A DNA stretch of 26,875 nucleotides from Siminovitchia sp047228825 (lineage in GTDB: Bacteria; Bacillota; Bacilli; Bacillales; Bacillaceae_C), in contig NZ_JBFEGN010000053.1 of assembly GCF_047228825.1 (NCBI RefSeq), forward strand, positions 1-26,875, read 5' to 3'. Both the position numbers and the translations under genes were made by a program. Of this stretch, positions 14,384 to 22,117 are shown piece by piece; position 1 is the stretch's first letter; the number at the start of each line of letters is the position of its first letter. A model generated the notes under the pieces. That model did not search any database and was not told the DNA's origin. It saw nothing but the letters and a program-made list of their open reading frames with translations.

Positions 14384-15757
14384 GTGCTGCTTCCTGAAGG
14401 TTATAAAGTAAAAATGAAGCGGTTATTAACGGATAAAGAATTTCAAAAGTTTATGAATAGTTATGAGGAACCGAAAACGCAAGGCCTGCGTGTAAATACT
14501 TTAAAAACTTCCGTCGATGATTTTCTGAAGAGCAGCCTATTTTACCTGGAGAGAATCCCTTGGGTTGAAAGCGGATTTTATTATCTTCCGGAAGAACGCC
14601 CAGGCAAACATCCTTATCATGAAGCTGGATTATATTATATCCAGGAGCCGAGTGCGATGGCAGCGGGGGAGTTGGCGGATCCAAAACCAGGAGAAAAGGT
14701 ATTGGATTTATGTGCTGCTCCTGGTGGAAAAACAACACATATGGCAGCCAAGCTGAAACAGCAAGGTTTACTGCTCGCCAATGAAATTCATCCGGCACGG
14801 GCGAAAGTGCTCTCCCAAAACGTAGAGCGGATGGGGATCAAAAACGCGGTCGTTACAAATGAAGAGCCGGGAAAGCTAGCGAAAAAATTTATCGGCTTTT
14901 TTGACCGTATTTTGGTCGATGCTCCATGTTCCGGAGAGGGTATGTTTCGCAAAGACCCGGAGGCCTGTAAAGAGTGGAGCATTGAAAATGTATATCGGTG
15001 CGCCGTTCGTCAATTGGATATACTGAAGCATGCGGCTGTTATGCTGAAGCCGGGTGGCCGGCTTGTTTATTCCACCTGTACATTTTCACCTGAAGAAAAT
15101 GAAGGGGTCATCAATGAGTTTTTAAAGGACGAGCCTGCCTTTGAAATAGAGGATATCCATATTTTTGAAGGGTTTGGGGGCGGAAGGAGTGAATGGATCC
15201 CGGATAGTTCAGAAAGCCTGAAAAAAACAATTCGTCTTTGGCCTCATCAATTAAAAGGAGAAGGCCACTTTTTTGCAATTATGAGAAAAAAAGATGGCGA
15301 CCTGCCAAAAAAAGATTCTAAAACCATAGAAAAGCATCTTAATAAGAAACAGCTGCAGCACTTTTGGGATTTTGGAGCCGAAAATCTGAAAGAAGTGCCG
15401 AAAGGCCGTTTTGCATTATTTGGTGAACAGCTGTACGTCATACCTGAGGAAATGCTGTCTTATCAGCATTTAAAAGTGGTTCGGCCTGGTTGGCATTTGG
15501 GAACACTCAAGAAAAATCGTTTTGAACCTTCCCATGCTTTTGCTTTATCCCTGAAACAGGAGCAAGTAAACCATTCACTGAATTTTAAAGTTGATTCTGA
15601 TGAAATGATGGCATATTTGAGGGGCGAATCCTTGATGGCTGAAGGAAGAAAAGGCTGGTACCTTGTCAATATAGACGGTTATTCGATTGGATGGGGAAAG
15701 CTTGCCGGAGGCTTCCTGAAAAACCATTTCCCGAAAGGATTGCGTTGGAGGAAATAA
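14384..15757 (+). CDS. rRNA (cytosine-C5)-methyltransferase, RsmF/NOP2 family
   Basis: About 457 residues. SAM-binding LDLCAAPGGKTTHMAA, motif IV with catalytic cysteine VDAPCSGEGMFRKDPE and motif VI STCTFSPEENE are all present. The C-terminal part (after about 290) is the extra RNA-binding/PUA-like region found in RsmF-type enzymes, ending GWYLVNIDGYSIGWGKLAGG. Start set at GTG 14384 (GAGGTGG 6 nt upstream, product begins MLLPEGYKVK); the in-frame GTG at 14366 lacks a Shine-Dalgarno. It would methylate a cytosine of 16S rRNA; the exact position is not visible. Divergent from the acyl-CoA ligase gene. No terminator is seen; a gene remnant follows. Confidence 0.87.
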   Translation: MLLPEGYKVKMKRLLTDKEFQKFMNSYEEPKTQGLRVNTLKTSVDDFLKSSLFYLERIPWVESGFYYLPEERPGKHPYHEAGLYYIQEPSAMAAGELADPKPGEKVLDLCAAPGGKTTHMAAKLKQQGLLLANEIHPARAKVLSQNVERMGIKNAVVTNEEPGKLAKKFIGFFDRILVDAPCSGEGMFRKDPEACKEWSIENVYRCAVRQLDILKHAAVMLKPGGRLVYSTCTFSPEENEGVINEFLKDEPAFEIEDIHIFEGFGGGRSEWIPDSSESLKKTIRLWPHQLKGEGHFFAIMRKKDGDLPKKDSKTIEKHLNKKQLQHFWDFGAENLKEVPKGRFALFGEQLYVIPEEMLSYQHLKVVRPGWHLGTLKKNRFEPSHAFALSLKQEQVNHSLNFKVDSDEMMAYLRGESLMAEGRKGWYLVNIDGYSIGWGKLAGGFLKNHFPKGLRWRK

Positions 15758-15771
15758 AGCGAAACTTTTAA

Positions 15772-16250
15772 ATCGTTGGCTGCTTCCATCCCCCACTGCT
15801 GGTTGATTTTGATGATAACGGGGAAGAGCTGCTTCCGTATGCTTATTGTTTTACCTTTGATCGTTTTGAAAAAGATATTCAGGTTGAAGATGGGTATATC
15901 AGTATGACAGTGAGTGCTTTTTCGGGAAAATTATGTGAATGGTTTGCGACGGACTGCGTAAATCGTTATTTCACTCATTTGGTTGATAGCATTCCGGATC
16001 ATTTTGAAAAAGCATTTGAACAATATAAGGATGCTTTCACATTGTAGGGCTGCATTGGGCAAGGGAGGAACCGGATAAAGAGAGAAAAGCCCGTTACGAA
16101 TTGGTTTATATGCCTGTCTTTAAAGGTACAGGCGGACATATCCATTGCATCGCTGAAGCCTTGGATTGCAGATGTTAGCGGTTTGGAGGAGTTTCTATTA
16201 ACCCTAAACTGGGATACAATGGAAATGACATTCTATTGAAGGGTATTGGT
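15772..16250 (+). pseudogene. Remnant of an unidentified gene
   Basis: An open stretch 15772-16047 (91 codons, no start codon or Shine-Dalgarno) reads like real protein: LLPYAYCFTFDRFEKD, then GKLCEWFATDCVNRYF and IPDHFEKAFEQYKDAF. After its stop, further protein-like stretches appear in a shifted frame (AREEPDKERKARYELVYMP, then FKGTGGHIHCIAEALDC, to about 16170). This suggests the 3' half of a gene that lost its start and acquired frameshifts. I do not recognise the family. Confidence 0.45.
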
Positions 16251-16255
16251 TATAC

Positions 16256-16957
16256 ATGGAAATTCCGATTTTATATGAGGATAATCATCTCCTGATCGTT
16301 GAGAAGCCCGTGAACATCCCTGTCCAGGAAGATGCAAGCGGTGACCCGGATTTATTGTCACTTTTAAAAAACGACCTTAAAATTCGCTACAAAAAGCCTG
16401 GAAACGTTTTTCTTGGACTTGTCCACCGGCTTGACCGGCCCGTAGGAGGCGTTATGGTGTTTGCCAAGACATCGAAGGCCGCGTCCAGGCTGTCTGATTC
16501 CTTGCAGAAAAATAAGATTGGAAGAAAGTATATGGCGGTTGTAAGGGGCATCCCGGATAAAAAAGAAGCCTTATTGGAACATTACTTGTTCAAAAACAGC
16601 CGGAAGAACATCGTTCAAACTGTGTCTCGGGATCATAAAAACGGCAAGAAAGCAGTGTTGGAATATAAAATGCTTGCCAATAATGCCAAGATGAGCCTGT
16701 TGTCTGTTAAGCTTCACACAGGCCGTTCCCACCAGATTCGCGTCCAGCTTTCAGCGTCTGGCTTCCCCTTATACGGGGATCAGAAATACGGGCAGCAGGT
16801 AAACCGTCCCGGACAGCAAATTGCGTTATGGGCTTATTCTTTGGAATTTGAACATCCTGTAAAAAAGGAAATGATTCGGGTTGAGAACTTTCCTCCTAAC
16901 AAATATCCGTGGAATCTATGGGAATCTGGCAAAGAAGTATTAAAAGCGGGGAAATGA
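16256..16957 (+). CDS. RluA-family RNA pseudouridine synthase
   Basis: A 233-residue single-domain pseudouridine synthase without an S4 domain. The catalytic motif is VHRLDRPVGGVMVFAKT, with the active-site Asp in HRLD, and LHTGRSHQIRVQL and GDQKYG follow in the usual order. It converts a uridine of rRNA or tRNA to pseudouridine; the target is not visible. ATG start with a modest AAGGGT 11 nt upstream. One nucleotide separates its stop from the next SDR gene, so the two are coupled. The compact form resembles short YhcT/TruC-like members. Confidence 0.87.
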   Translation: MEIPILYEDNHLLIVEKPVNIPVQEDASGDPDLLSLLKNDLKIRYKKPGNVFLGLVHRLDRPVGGVMVFAKTSKAASRLSDSLQKNKIGRKYMAVVRGIPDKKEALLEHYLFKNSRKNIVQTVSRDHKNGKKAVLEYKMLANNAKMSLLSVKLHTGRSHQIRVQLSASGFPLYGDQKYGQQVNRPGQQIALWAYSLEFEHPVKKEMIRVENFPPNKYPWNLWESGKEVLKAGK

Positions 16958-16958
16958 A

Positions 16959-17798
16959 ATGGAAAAACAAACAGCTTTCATTACAGGGTCCGCAAGCGGT
17001 TTTGGACTGCTTACAGCCGTTGAATTGGCAAAACGGGGCTTCCAAGTAATAGCATCAATGAGATCCTTGGAAAAAGCGGGAGAATTAAATCGCTTATGCC
17101 GGCATCATCAAGTTGAAGACCGAGTGAAAATCGTTCGGCTTGATGTGACTTGCCCGGAAGCGATCCACTTTTTGCTTGGCGAAATACCTCCTGTCGATAT
17201 ACTAATTAATAACGCCGGTTTTGCGATGGGGGGATTTTGCGAGGAAGTCAGTGTGGAAGAATATAAAGAGCAATTTGAAACGAACTTCTTCGGATTGATT
17301 GCCGTTACCCAGGCCTTTCTTCCCGCAATGAGAAAGCAAAAGAAGGGGAAAATCATCAATATAAGCAGTATTTCCGGCAAAGTAGGCTTTCCGGGAATAT
17401 CTCCTTATGTGGCCTCCAAACATGCACTGGAAGGATGGAGCGAATGTTTGCGTTTGGAAGCGAAGCCGTTTGGTATTGATGTACTTCTGGTTGAACCGGG
17501 ATCATTCAAAACATCGATCTGGTCAACGGGAAAAAGAATTGCCCGGAAATCGATGCCGGACTCTTCGCCCTATTCTTTTTATATGAAGTCGATTTTACGT
17601 GAATTAGAAAAAGGCGAAGCTAAGCACGAAGATCCGCAAATCGTCGCTTCACTCATTGCTGATCTATGTATGAGGAAAGAAGCGGGCAGGCTCAGGTACC
17701 CGGTAGGCAGAGGGGTAAAAACGGCTCTTTTCTTGAAAAACGCCATTCCGTGGAAAACATGGGAAAATATATTTCTGAAGAAATTGTTGGGTAAATAG
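16959..17798 (+). CDS. Short-chain dehydrogenase/reductase (classical SDR)
   Basis: 279 residues. Cofactor motif TGSASGFG (residues 9-16), NNAG (about 84-87), catalytic Ser in NISSISG and YVASK. It is a classical SDR of the group often annotated as oxidoreductase/retinol-dehydrogenase-like, with a basic C-terminal tail (FLKNAIPWKTWENIFLKKLL) that may touch the membrane. Translation is coupled to the pseudouridine synthase (1-nt gap), and a terminator follows directly. The substrate is unknown. Confidence 0.85.
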   Translation: MEKQTAFITGSASGFGLLTAVELAKRGFQVIASMRSLEKAGELNRLCRHHQVEDRVKIVRLDVTCPEAIHFLLGEIPPVDILINNAGFAMGGFCEEVSVEEYKEQFETNFFGLIAVTQAFLPAMRKQKKGKIINISSISGKVGFPGISPYVASKHALEGWSECLRLEAKPFGIDVLLVEPGSFKTSIWSTGKRIARKSMPDSSPYSFYMKSILRELEKGEAKHEDPQIVASLIADLCMRKEAGRLRYPVGRGVKTALFLKNAIPWKTWENIFLKKLLGK

Positions 17799-17802
17799 GA
17801 GG

Positions 17803-17838
17803 CAGAGCTCTCCAACTTATAGAAAGCTCTGGTTTTTA
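17803..17838 (+). terminator. Intrinsic terminator after the SDR gene
   Basis: CAGAGCT (17803-17809) pairs with AGCTCTG (17825-17831), followed by GTTTTTAT. Confidence 0.7.
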
Positions 17839-17933
17839 TATTTGATTTGAATATTCGCCCCTAAGAGAACATCAGTGCCGGCTCCCATTTCAAATGGACA
17901 GGAAAGGTTCTTTAATCCGGCTTTCATATGAGG

Positions 17934-17962
17934 TTGTCATATACCTCTTCGTGTACTATGAT
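17934..17962 (+). promoter_or_regulatory. Promoter of the acyl-CoA thioesterase gene
   Basis: -35 TTGTCA (17934-17939), 17-nt spacer, -10 TATGAT (17957-17962); the gene starts at 18048 with an AAGGAGG site. Confidence 0.6.
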
Positions 17963-18047
17963 TTAAAAAGTTTATGAAGAAAAAATCATGAAACCTTGTA
18001 TTTAGCGAAAAACTAGCAGCAATCAACAAAAGGAAGGAGGCGTTCTT

Positions 18048-18479
18048 ATGCAAACAGAAATTTCTTCAAATGTATCAAGGACGATCCAGACAAAACTTGT
18101 CCTTCCACCTGATACGAATCATATGGGCACTATTTTCGGAGGAACCGTCCTGGCTTATATTGATGAAATTGCAGCAATTGCTGCGATGAAGCATTCCAAA
18201 AAAGGGGTTGTCACCGCGTCCATCAATACTGTAAACTTTCTGTCCTCGGCAAAAGTGGGGGACATATTAACGCTGGAGGCTTTTGTCCTTTCGACGGGAA
18301 ATACTTCAATGAAGGTATATGTAAAAGTGGAATGCCATCATTTGAAAACAGATGAAAAGCGAATTACGACAACGTCCACGATTACGATGGTTGCCATTGA
18401 TGACAATGGTAAACCGACTCCCGTTCCAAAGGTTAGGCTTGAATCGGATTGGGAAAGAAGTCTGTTGTCGGAAGTTTAA
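18048..18479 (+). CDS. ykhA: Acyl-CoA thioesterase, YkhA/YciA hotdog family
   Basis: A 143-residue single-hotdog thioesterase that hydrolyses acyl-CoA to free acid and CoA in the cytoplasm. Diagnostic segment: PPDTNHMGTIFGGTVLAYIDEIAAIAA, with the Asn/His and Asp catalytic region, followed by VVTASINTVNFLSSAKVGD. The strong Shine-Dalgarno GGAAGGAGG lies 9 nt upstream. It has its own promoter and terminator, so it is monocistronic. It is functionally opposite to the acyl-CoA ligase 4 kb upstream. Confidence 0.9.
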   Translation: MQTEISSNVSRTIQTKLVLPPDTNHMGTIFGGTVLAYIDEIAAIAAMKHSKKGVVTASINTVNFLSSAKVGDILTLEAFVLSTGNTSMKVYVKVECHHLKTDEKRITTTSTITMVAIDDNGKPTPVPKVRLESDWERSLLSEV

Positions 18480-18495
18480 AGCTCATCATTTGAGA

Positions 18496-18524
18496 AAAGA
18501 CCTTCTATTCTTAGGAAGGTCTTT
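18496..18524 (+). terminator. Intrinsic terminator of the thioesterase gene
   Basis: A 10-bp stem AAAGACCTTC/GAAGGTCTTT (18496-18505 with 18515-18524) is nested inside an outer AGCTCAT/ATGAGCT pair. It probably works in both directions because A- and T-runs flank both sides. Confidence 0.75.
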
Positions 18525-18631
18525 CCAATGAGCTGAAAGGGCTGCATAGAAGCCAAATGCAATTACCGTGCCTTTATAGACATATAAAATAAGATACAGC
18601 TTGAAGGCTGTTATTCAAATACGAATATATT

Positions 18632-18670
18632 AAAAAGCCCACCTGAATGATTGAAAGCCAGACGGGGGCT
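18632..18670 (-). terminator. Terminator of the lipoprotein gene
   Basis: Minus strand AGCCC (18670-18666) pairs with GGGCT (18640-18636), followed by TTTTT. Smaller stems (AGAC/GTCT and CCTGA/TCAGG) can fold inside the loop. Confidence 0.45.
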
Positions 18671-18678
18671 GTCTGCCA

Positions 18679-19050
18679 TCAGGAAATTTTTTCATTATAT
18701 ACCATTTGATCTTTTGCCAGATCAATTACTTTTAAGCGCTGATCATGTTTAATGTAAATACTTTTAAATAACTTTTCTCCGTTATCATTTTCAAAAAATA
18801 ATATTCGCTTGTTTTGATTGTCAGTTTCCACCTGCATTGAGTATTCTTTGTTCTCCATGATCTCGTTGATTGTAGGAAGTTCTTCGAAATTTACGGATTC
18901 CTCCTGGGGACCGGGTGTCCCGGAAGCTTCATTTTCTTTAATATTTTCCTCGTGTTTTTGCTCCGGTTTTGAAGTTTCTGCTTTTTGGCCGTCACTGGAA
19001 CAGGAAGCTAAAATAAGCGCCCCCAGTATGGAGAAGGTTATTTTTCTCAT
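18679..19050 (-). CDS. Small lipoprotein of unknown function
   Basis: About 123 residues starting MRKITFSILGALILASCSSDG: a short signal peptide with lipobox LASC, so Cys17 would be lipidated and the protein anchored outside the membrane. An Asp/Glu/Lys-rich linker follows (about 20-55), then a small domain (NEIMENKEYSMQVETDNQN onward). ATG at 19050 has GGAG 10 nt upstream; a longer in-frame start at 19086 would bury the signal peptide and is rejected. No family is recognised. Confidence 0.75.
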   Translation of the reverse strand: MRKITFSILGALILASCSSDGQKAETSKPEQKHEENIKENEASGTPGPQEESVNFEELPTINEIMENKEYSMQVETDNQNKRILFFENDNGEKLFKSIYIKHDQRLKVIDLAKDQMVYNEKIS

Positions 19051-19186
19051 GATGTCATCACTCCATTCCATATTAAAAAAATGCACTTCGCTATTATAGC
19101 CTTCTCTTTTTCATACCACAAATAAAATGCATGAAAATAACCTTGAAATAAAAAATTATTAAATATTGGAATTTTAATCAAAGTAC

Positions 19187-19214
19187 TTGAAAGTTTTTTC
19201 TAAACACGTACAAT
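19187..19214 (+). promoter_or_regulatory. Promoter of the purine permease operon
   Basis: -35 TTGAAA (19187-19192), 16-nt spacer, -10 TACAAT (19209-19214). The -10 overlaps the left PurBox-like site. Confidence 0.65.
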
Positions 19215-19245
19215 AATTATTGTTAACTCGATAATGTTCGTATTT
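19202..19245. promoter_or_regulatory. Inverted pair of PurBox-like sites (PurR operator)
   Basis: The right site, read on the minus strand, is AAATACGAACATT (19245-19233), 12 of 13 to the B. subtilis PurBox AWWWCCGAACWWT. The left site AAACACGTACAAT (19202-19214) matches at 10 of 13. They are in opposite orientation with 18 nt between them, which is the usual PurR arrangement. The pair covers the -10 and start of the promoter, so PurR binding would repress. Repression relieved by PRPP is inferred from the family. Confidence 0.6.
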
Positions 19246-19258
19246 AGAAAAATATTTA

Positions 19259-19306
19259 TATATAGATTGAATGATCCAGTGAAAGCTGTGATGATTCATT
19301 TATATA
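19259..19306 (+). promoter_or_regulatory. 5' UTR hairpin of the permease mRNA
   Basis: TATATA and TGAAT (19259-19264, 19268-19272) pair with ATTCA and TATATA (19294-19298, 19301-19306), enclosing a 21-nt loop. It does not match the conserved core of the purine riboswitch, so I call it only a hairpin. Confidence 0.3.
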
Positions 19307-19328
19307 TAAGTTAGAATTGGAGTGTAAA

Positions 19329-20399
19329 ATGGATATCATTAAAGACATCTTGGCAGCACTTAGCGTGGTACTAAACGGGCTTCCTCAGGGACTTCTTGCG
19401 ATGACTTTTGGTTTTGCCTCTATTCCAACAGCGTTGGCTTTTGTTGTAGGAGCCGGCGGGAACGCGATTATGGGTTCGGTACCGGTTATTTCTTATCAGG
19501 CTGAAACGATCACACTGGCCGGTACGATGGGGAAAAACATGCGTGAGCGGCTTTCGATGGTGTTTTTCGGGGCACTGATTATGGTCCCGATTGGATTATT
19601 CGGCCTGCTTGAAAAAATTATAGATTGGATTGGCCCTGTTATTACCTCCGGGATGATGGCCGGCGTTGGAATCATGTTATCGAAGGTCGCATGGGATATG
19701 GCTAAAAATGATAAAATGGTAGGGATCACATCCTTTGCAAGTGCCTTAATAGTTTACATGGCTACGAAGGACCTCGTTTATACGATTACAATATCGGTCA
19801 TTCTTTCAAGTATTGTATATAATTTTCTTACAAAAAATGGAGACGAAGGCATTCAGACAGTATCAGAGGAAAAAATTACACGCCGAAAATTGGTCATAAA
19901 TCCAATGGTCATCCGCGGCGCATTGGCAATGGTCTGCTTAAATATCGGGGCCAACATTGCATTTGGAAAGATTAATGGGGATATTGCCAAAACCGATGTC
20001 AATGTCGATGTTTTAACTGTTATCAGCAGCCTTGCTGACATGGTTTCTTCTTTCTTTGGAGGAGCACCTGTAGAGGTGGTTATCTCTGCAACTGCGAGCG
20101 CTCCCCATCCGGTTTGGTCAGGTGTATTGATGATGTCACTCATGGCCATTATTTTATTCGCCGGCCTGCTTCCGAAAATTGGTAAATATGTTCCGAGTTC
20201 CTCGATCGCTGGCTTTTTGTTTGTATTGGGTGCCATTGTAACATTTCCCGGCAATGCGGCTTCAGCTTTTTCAACAGGTGAACCTGCTTCCGGATTGATT
20301 GGTGGAATCACAATGGTTGTAACAGCGATCACTGATCCGTTTCTTGGAATGCTTGCCGGATTGATTATTCAATTTCTCATCGGATTATTCGGTTTTTAA
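19329..20399 (+). CDS. Nucleobase permease, NCS2-like (probable purine transporter)
   Basis: 356 residues, almost wholly hydrophobic, with about ten to twelve membrane segments; residues near GSVPVISYQAETITLAGT and FFGGAPVEVVISATAS resemble the substrate-site regions of NCS2/AzgA permeases. It is shorter than typical NCS2 proteins (about 430). Start set at ATG 19329 with GGAG 6 nt upstream; the in-frame TTG at 19317 lies before that site. A phosphoribosyltransferase gene follows 12 nt later. Together with the PurR-type operator this points to uptake and trapping of a purine base. Which base is not clear. Confidence 0.75.
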   Translation: MDIIKDILAALSVVLNGLPQGLLAMTFGFASIPTALAFVVGAGGNAIMGSVPVISYQAETITLAGTMGKNMRERLSMVFFGALIMVPIGLFGLLEKIIDWIGPVITSGMMAGVGIMLSKVAWDMAKNDKMVGITSFASALIVYMATKDLVYTITISVILSSIVYNFLTKNGDEGIQTVSEEKITRRKLVINPMVIRGALAMVCLNIGANIAFGKINGDIAKTDVNVDVLTVISSLADMVSSFFGGAPVEVVISATASAPHPVWSGVLMMSLMAIILFAGLLPKIGKYVPSSSIAGFLFVLGAIVTFPGNAASAFSTGEPASGLIGGITMVVTAITDPFLGMLAGLIIQFLIGLFGF

Positions 20400-20411
20400 G
20401 GAGGGATATAG

Positions 20412-20966
20412 ATGGAGACATACACGTTAACAGTTGGTGATATCCAAAGAGAACTGCCGGTCGTTTCGGTTTCAGATGAACTAAGCATTGCAAGCTTTGT
20501 TATTTTGGGCGATACAGAGCTCGTGGCTTATGCCGCCCCATTGCTTGCGCGCAAGCTGCCCGAAGTGGATGTGCTGGTGACTGCGGAAGCAAAAGGTATA
20601 CCGCTCGTATATGAAATATCCAAACAGCTTGGCATGAAGCACTATGTTGTAGCGCGGAAAAGCATTAAACCGTATATGGAAACACCGCTTATGCATGAGG
20701 TTGTATCCATTACTACCCAGAAAAAACAAGTGTTGTGCCTTGACAACAACGATGTTCAGAAAATAGAAGCGAAGCGGGTGGCCATTATCGATGATGTCAT
20801 CAGTACCGGACAGTCCATTCGCGGCCTGGAGGAGCTTGTTCAACAGGCAGGCGGTCATGTTGTGGCAAGAGCAGCTATTTTGGCGGAAGGAAATGCAGCT
20901 GACCGTGATGATATTATTTATTTGGAGAAGCTGCCGTTGTTCAGGAATAAGCTCCCAAAAAAATAA
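20412..20966 (+). CDS. Purine phosphoribosyltransferase (adenine/xanthine type)
   Basis: A 184-residue type I phosphoribosyltransferase with PRPP-binding loop VAIIDDVISTGQS (about 123-135), preceded by LVTAEAKGIPLVYEIS and YVVARKS, the usual order for adenine/xanthine PRTs. It converts a free base and PRPP to the nucleoside monophosphate. Strong AAGGAGGG Shine-Dalgarno; second gene of the permease operon, followed by a strong terminator. The base is probably the one imported by the permease. Similar domains occur in PurR, but the N-terminal DNA-binding domain is absent here. Confidence 0.85.
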   Translation: METYTLTVGDIQRELPVVSVSDELSIASFVILGDTELVAYAAPLLARKLPEVDVLVTAEAKGIPLVYEISKQLGMKHYVVARKSIKPYMETPLMHEVVSITTQKKQVLCLDNNDVQKIEAKRVAIIDDVISTGQSIRGLEELVQQAGGHVVARAAILAEGNAADRDDIIYLEKLPLFRNKLPKK

Positions 20967-20978
20967 TATTTTAATCAT

Positions 20979-21020
20979 AAGGTGTAAACTGAGTGATGGA
21001 CAGTTTACGCCTTATTTTTT
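20979..21020 (+). terminator. Intrinsic terminator of the purine salvage operon
   Basis: A 13-bp stem AAGGTGTAAACTG/CAGTTTACGCCTT (20979-20991 with 21001-21013, one G-T pair), then ATTTTTTTATTT. Confidence 0.92.
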
Positions 21021-21133
21021 TATTTAAATGTATGCTTGTTTAGAAGGCTGGATAAAGCCGCGGTTGGGGCCTGCCCAATTTCGATGATACAGTGGGCAGC
21101 GTCTTTTAAAAGCGAACTTGATCGTTTAAGATT

Positions 21134-21290
21134 CCCGAGCTAGGAAAGAAAGCGAAAAAATTATTGGGTGACAATGCCCAAAGCCCGGGTATTAGCGCAA
21201 AAAAGTCAAGAAGAAAGGCTTTTAGTGCCCGAAACCCGGAGTAAATTATAAAAATGGTCAAGATGGTGCCCGAATTTTGGGTGAAAGCCC
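21134..21290 (+). repeat. Short tandem-like array with CCCG cores
   Basis: Four degenerate units begin with CCCG at about 21134, 21184, 21228 and 21268, spaced 50, 44 and 40 nt. Each has a CCCG..GGG-type core then an A-rich spacer ending GTCAAGA or similar. Translated, they give PELGKKAKK, SPGISAKKSRRK, ARNPE and VPEFWVKAH, with a stop in the middle, so they are not a gene. I have the impression that such CCCGAA-type repeats produce spurious small ORFs in other Bacillus genomes. The rest of 21021-21423 shows no gene. Confidence 0.5.
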
Positions 21291-21423
21291 ATCAAGCATG
21301 ACAAACGATCAGCAATTTCAGGAGAGCCTCGTGTATTCGCTGCTATGGTTGCGAAGCCGGGACATCAGCCCAACCGTTATACAGTCCTTAAAAACGATAT
21401 TCTAATAGGCTATGGTTTTTTTG

Positions 21424-21651
21424 TCAATCTTCCTCTTTATAAAAGCGTTCGCCTGTTTCAGGGTGATAATAGACGATTAATTTTTTTTTAGTAGTCGGAT
21501 CAATGTTTACTTCAGTTGTTTTAATAAAACCCTCCGGAACATCCCGTCCGTGTTTTCTTTTGAAACGTTTATCCCAAATCAGCCAGGAAACGACAATGAG
21601 AACAATGAACAGCAATATTTGTATGCCGTAAAATCCCACAATCCACTTCAA
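21424..21651 (-). CDS. Small one-helix membrane protein
   Basis: 75 residues: one membrane helix (about 5-27, VGFYGIQILLFIVLIVVSWLIW), then a positively charged stretch (DKRFKRKHGRD) placing the C-terminal 45 residues in the cytoplasm. TTG start with GAGG inside the last codons of the upstream gene, 10 nt away, which points to coupling with the YbjQ-like gene. The tail KLIVYYHPETGERFYKEED is typical of small conserved Bacillus proteins of unknown function. Confidence 0.7.
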   Translation of the reverse strand: MKWIVGFYGIQILLFIVLIVVSWLIWDKRFKRKHGRDVPEGFIKTTEVNIDPTTKKKLIVYYHPETGERFYKEED

Positions 21652-21656
21652 CGGAG

Positions 21657-21977
21657 CTAAACCTCTTCTATAACCACTGCTGTCCCATAAGCAATGATTT
21701 CACTCATGTTTTGGCCGATTTCTCCCGAATCAAAGCGCATCATCGTTACAGCATTCGCACCCATGGCCTTGGCATTTTGTACCATTCGATCAATAGCCTG
21801 TTTTCTGGCGTCTTCAAGCATTTCTGTATATTGGCTGATTTCTCCCCCTAATAAACCCTTGAATGATGCAACAATGTCTTTTCCGACTCCTCTTGCCCTT
21901 ACCGTTATGCCAAAAACAGGTCCTTTAATTTCAACAATTTTATAGTTGGCTATGTTTTCTGTTGTCACAATTAGCAT
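21657..21977 (-). CDS. UPF0145/YbjQ-family protein
   Basis: 106 residues, beginning MLIVTTENIANYKIVEIKGP. The signature segments GITVRARGVGKDIVASFKGLLGGEI, ARKQAIDRMVQNAKAMGANAVTMMRFD and AYGTAVVIE are complete. Members form pentamers and are loosely called heavy-metal-binding-domain proteins; the true function is unknown. Start placed at 21977 because AGAGGA lies 9 nt before it; an in-frame ATG at 21995 overlaps that site. First gene of a two-gene unit with the small membrane protein. Confidence 0.85.
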   Translation of the reverse strand: MLIVTTENIANYKIVEIKGPVFGITVRARGVGKDIVASFKGLLGGEISQYTEMLEDARKQAIDRMVQNAKAMGANAVTMMRFDSGEIGQNMSEIIAYGTAVVIEEV

Positions 21978-22117
21978 TTGATCGCTTCCTCTCATATTGA
22001 GTTCTACTTTCCTTTACGTACGAGGATGCTTGAAAGTTTCAAAATTTGTACAGAAGATTAAGGAAGGGAAGGAAGGGTATATTAATTAAAAATAACTAAC
22101 TGAAAAAGGGATTTTAC

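Noticed and set aside
18482..18620. Minus-strand frame (YLILYVYKGTVIAFGFYAAL) as a membrane peptide gene
   Set aside because: No start codon or ribosome binding site; its end runs through the ykhA terminator stem.
19215..19328. Purine riboswitch in front of the permease operon
   Set aside because: The conserved core (P1-P3 junction bases) is absent; only a simple AT-rich hairpin is seen.
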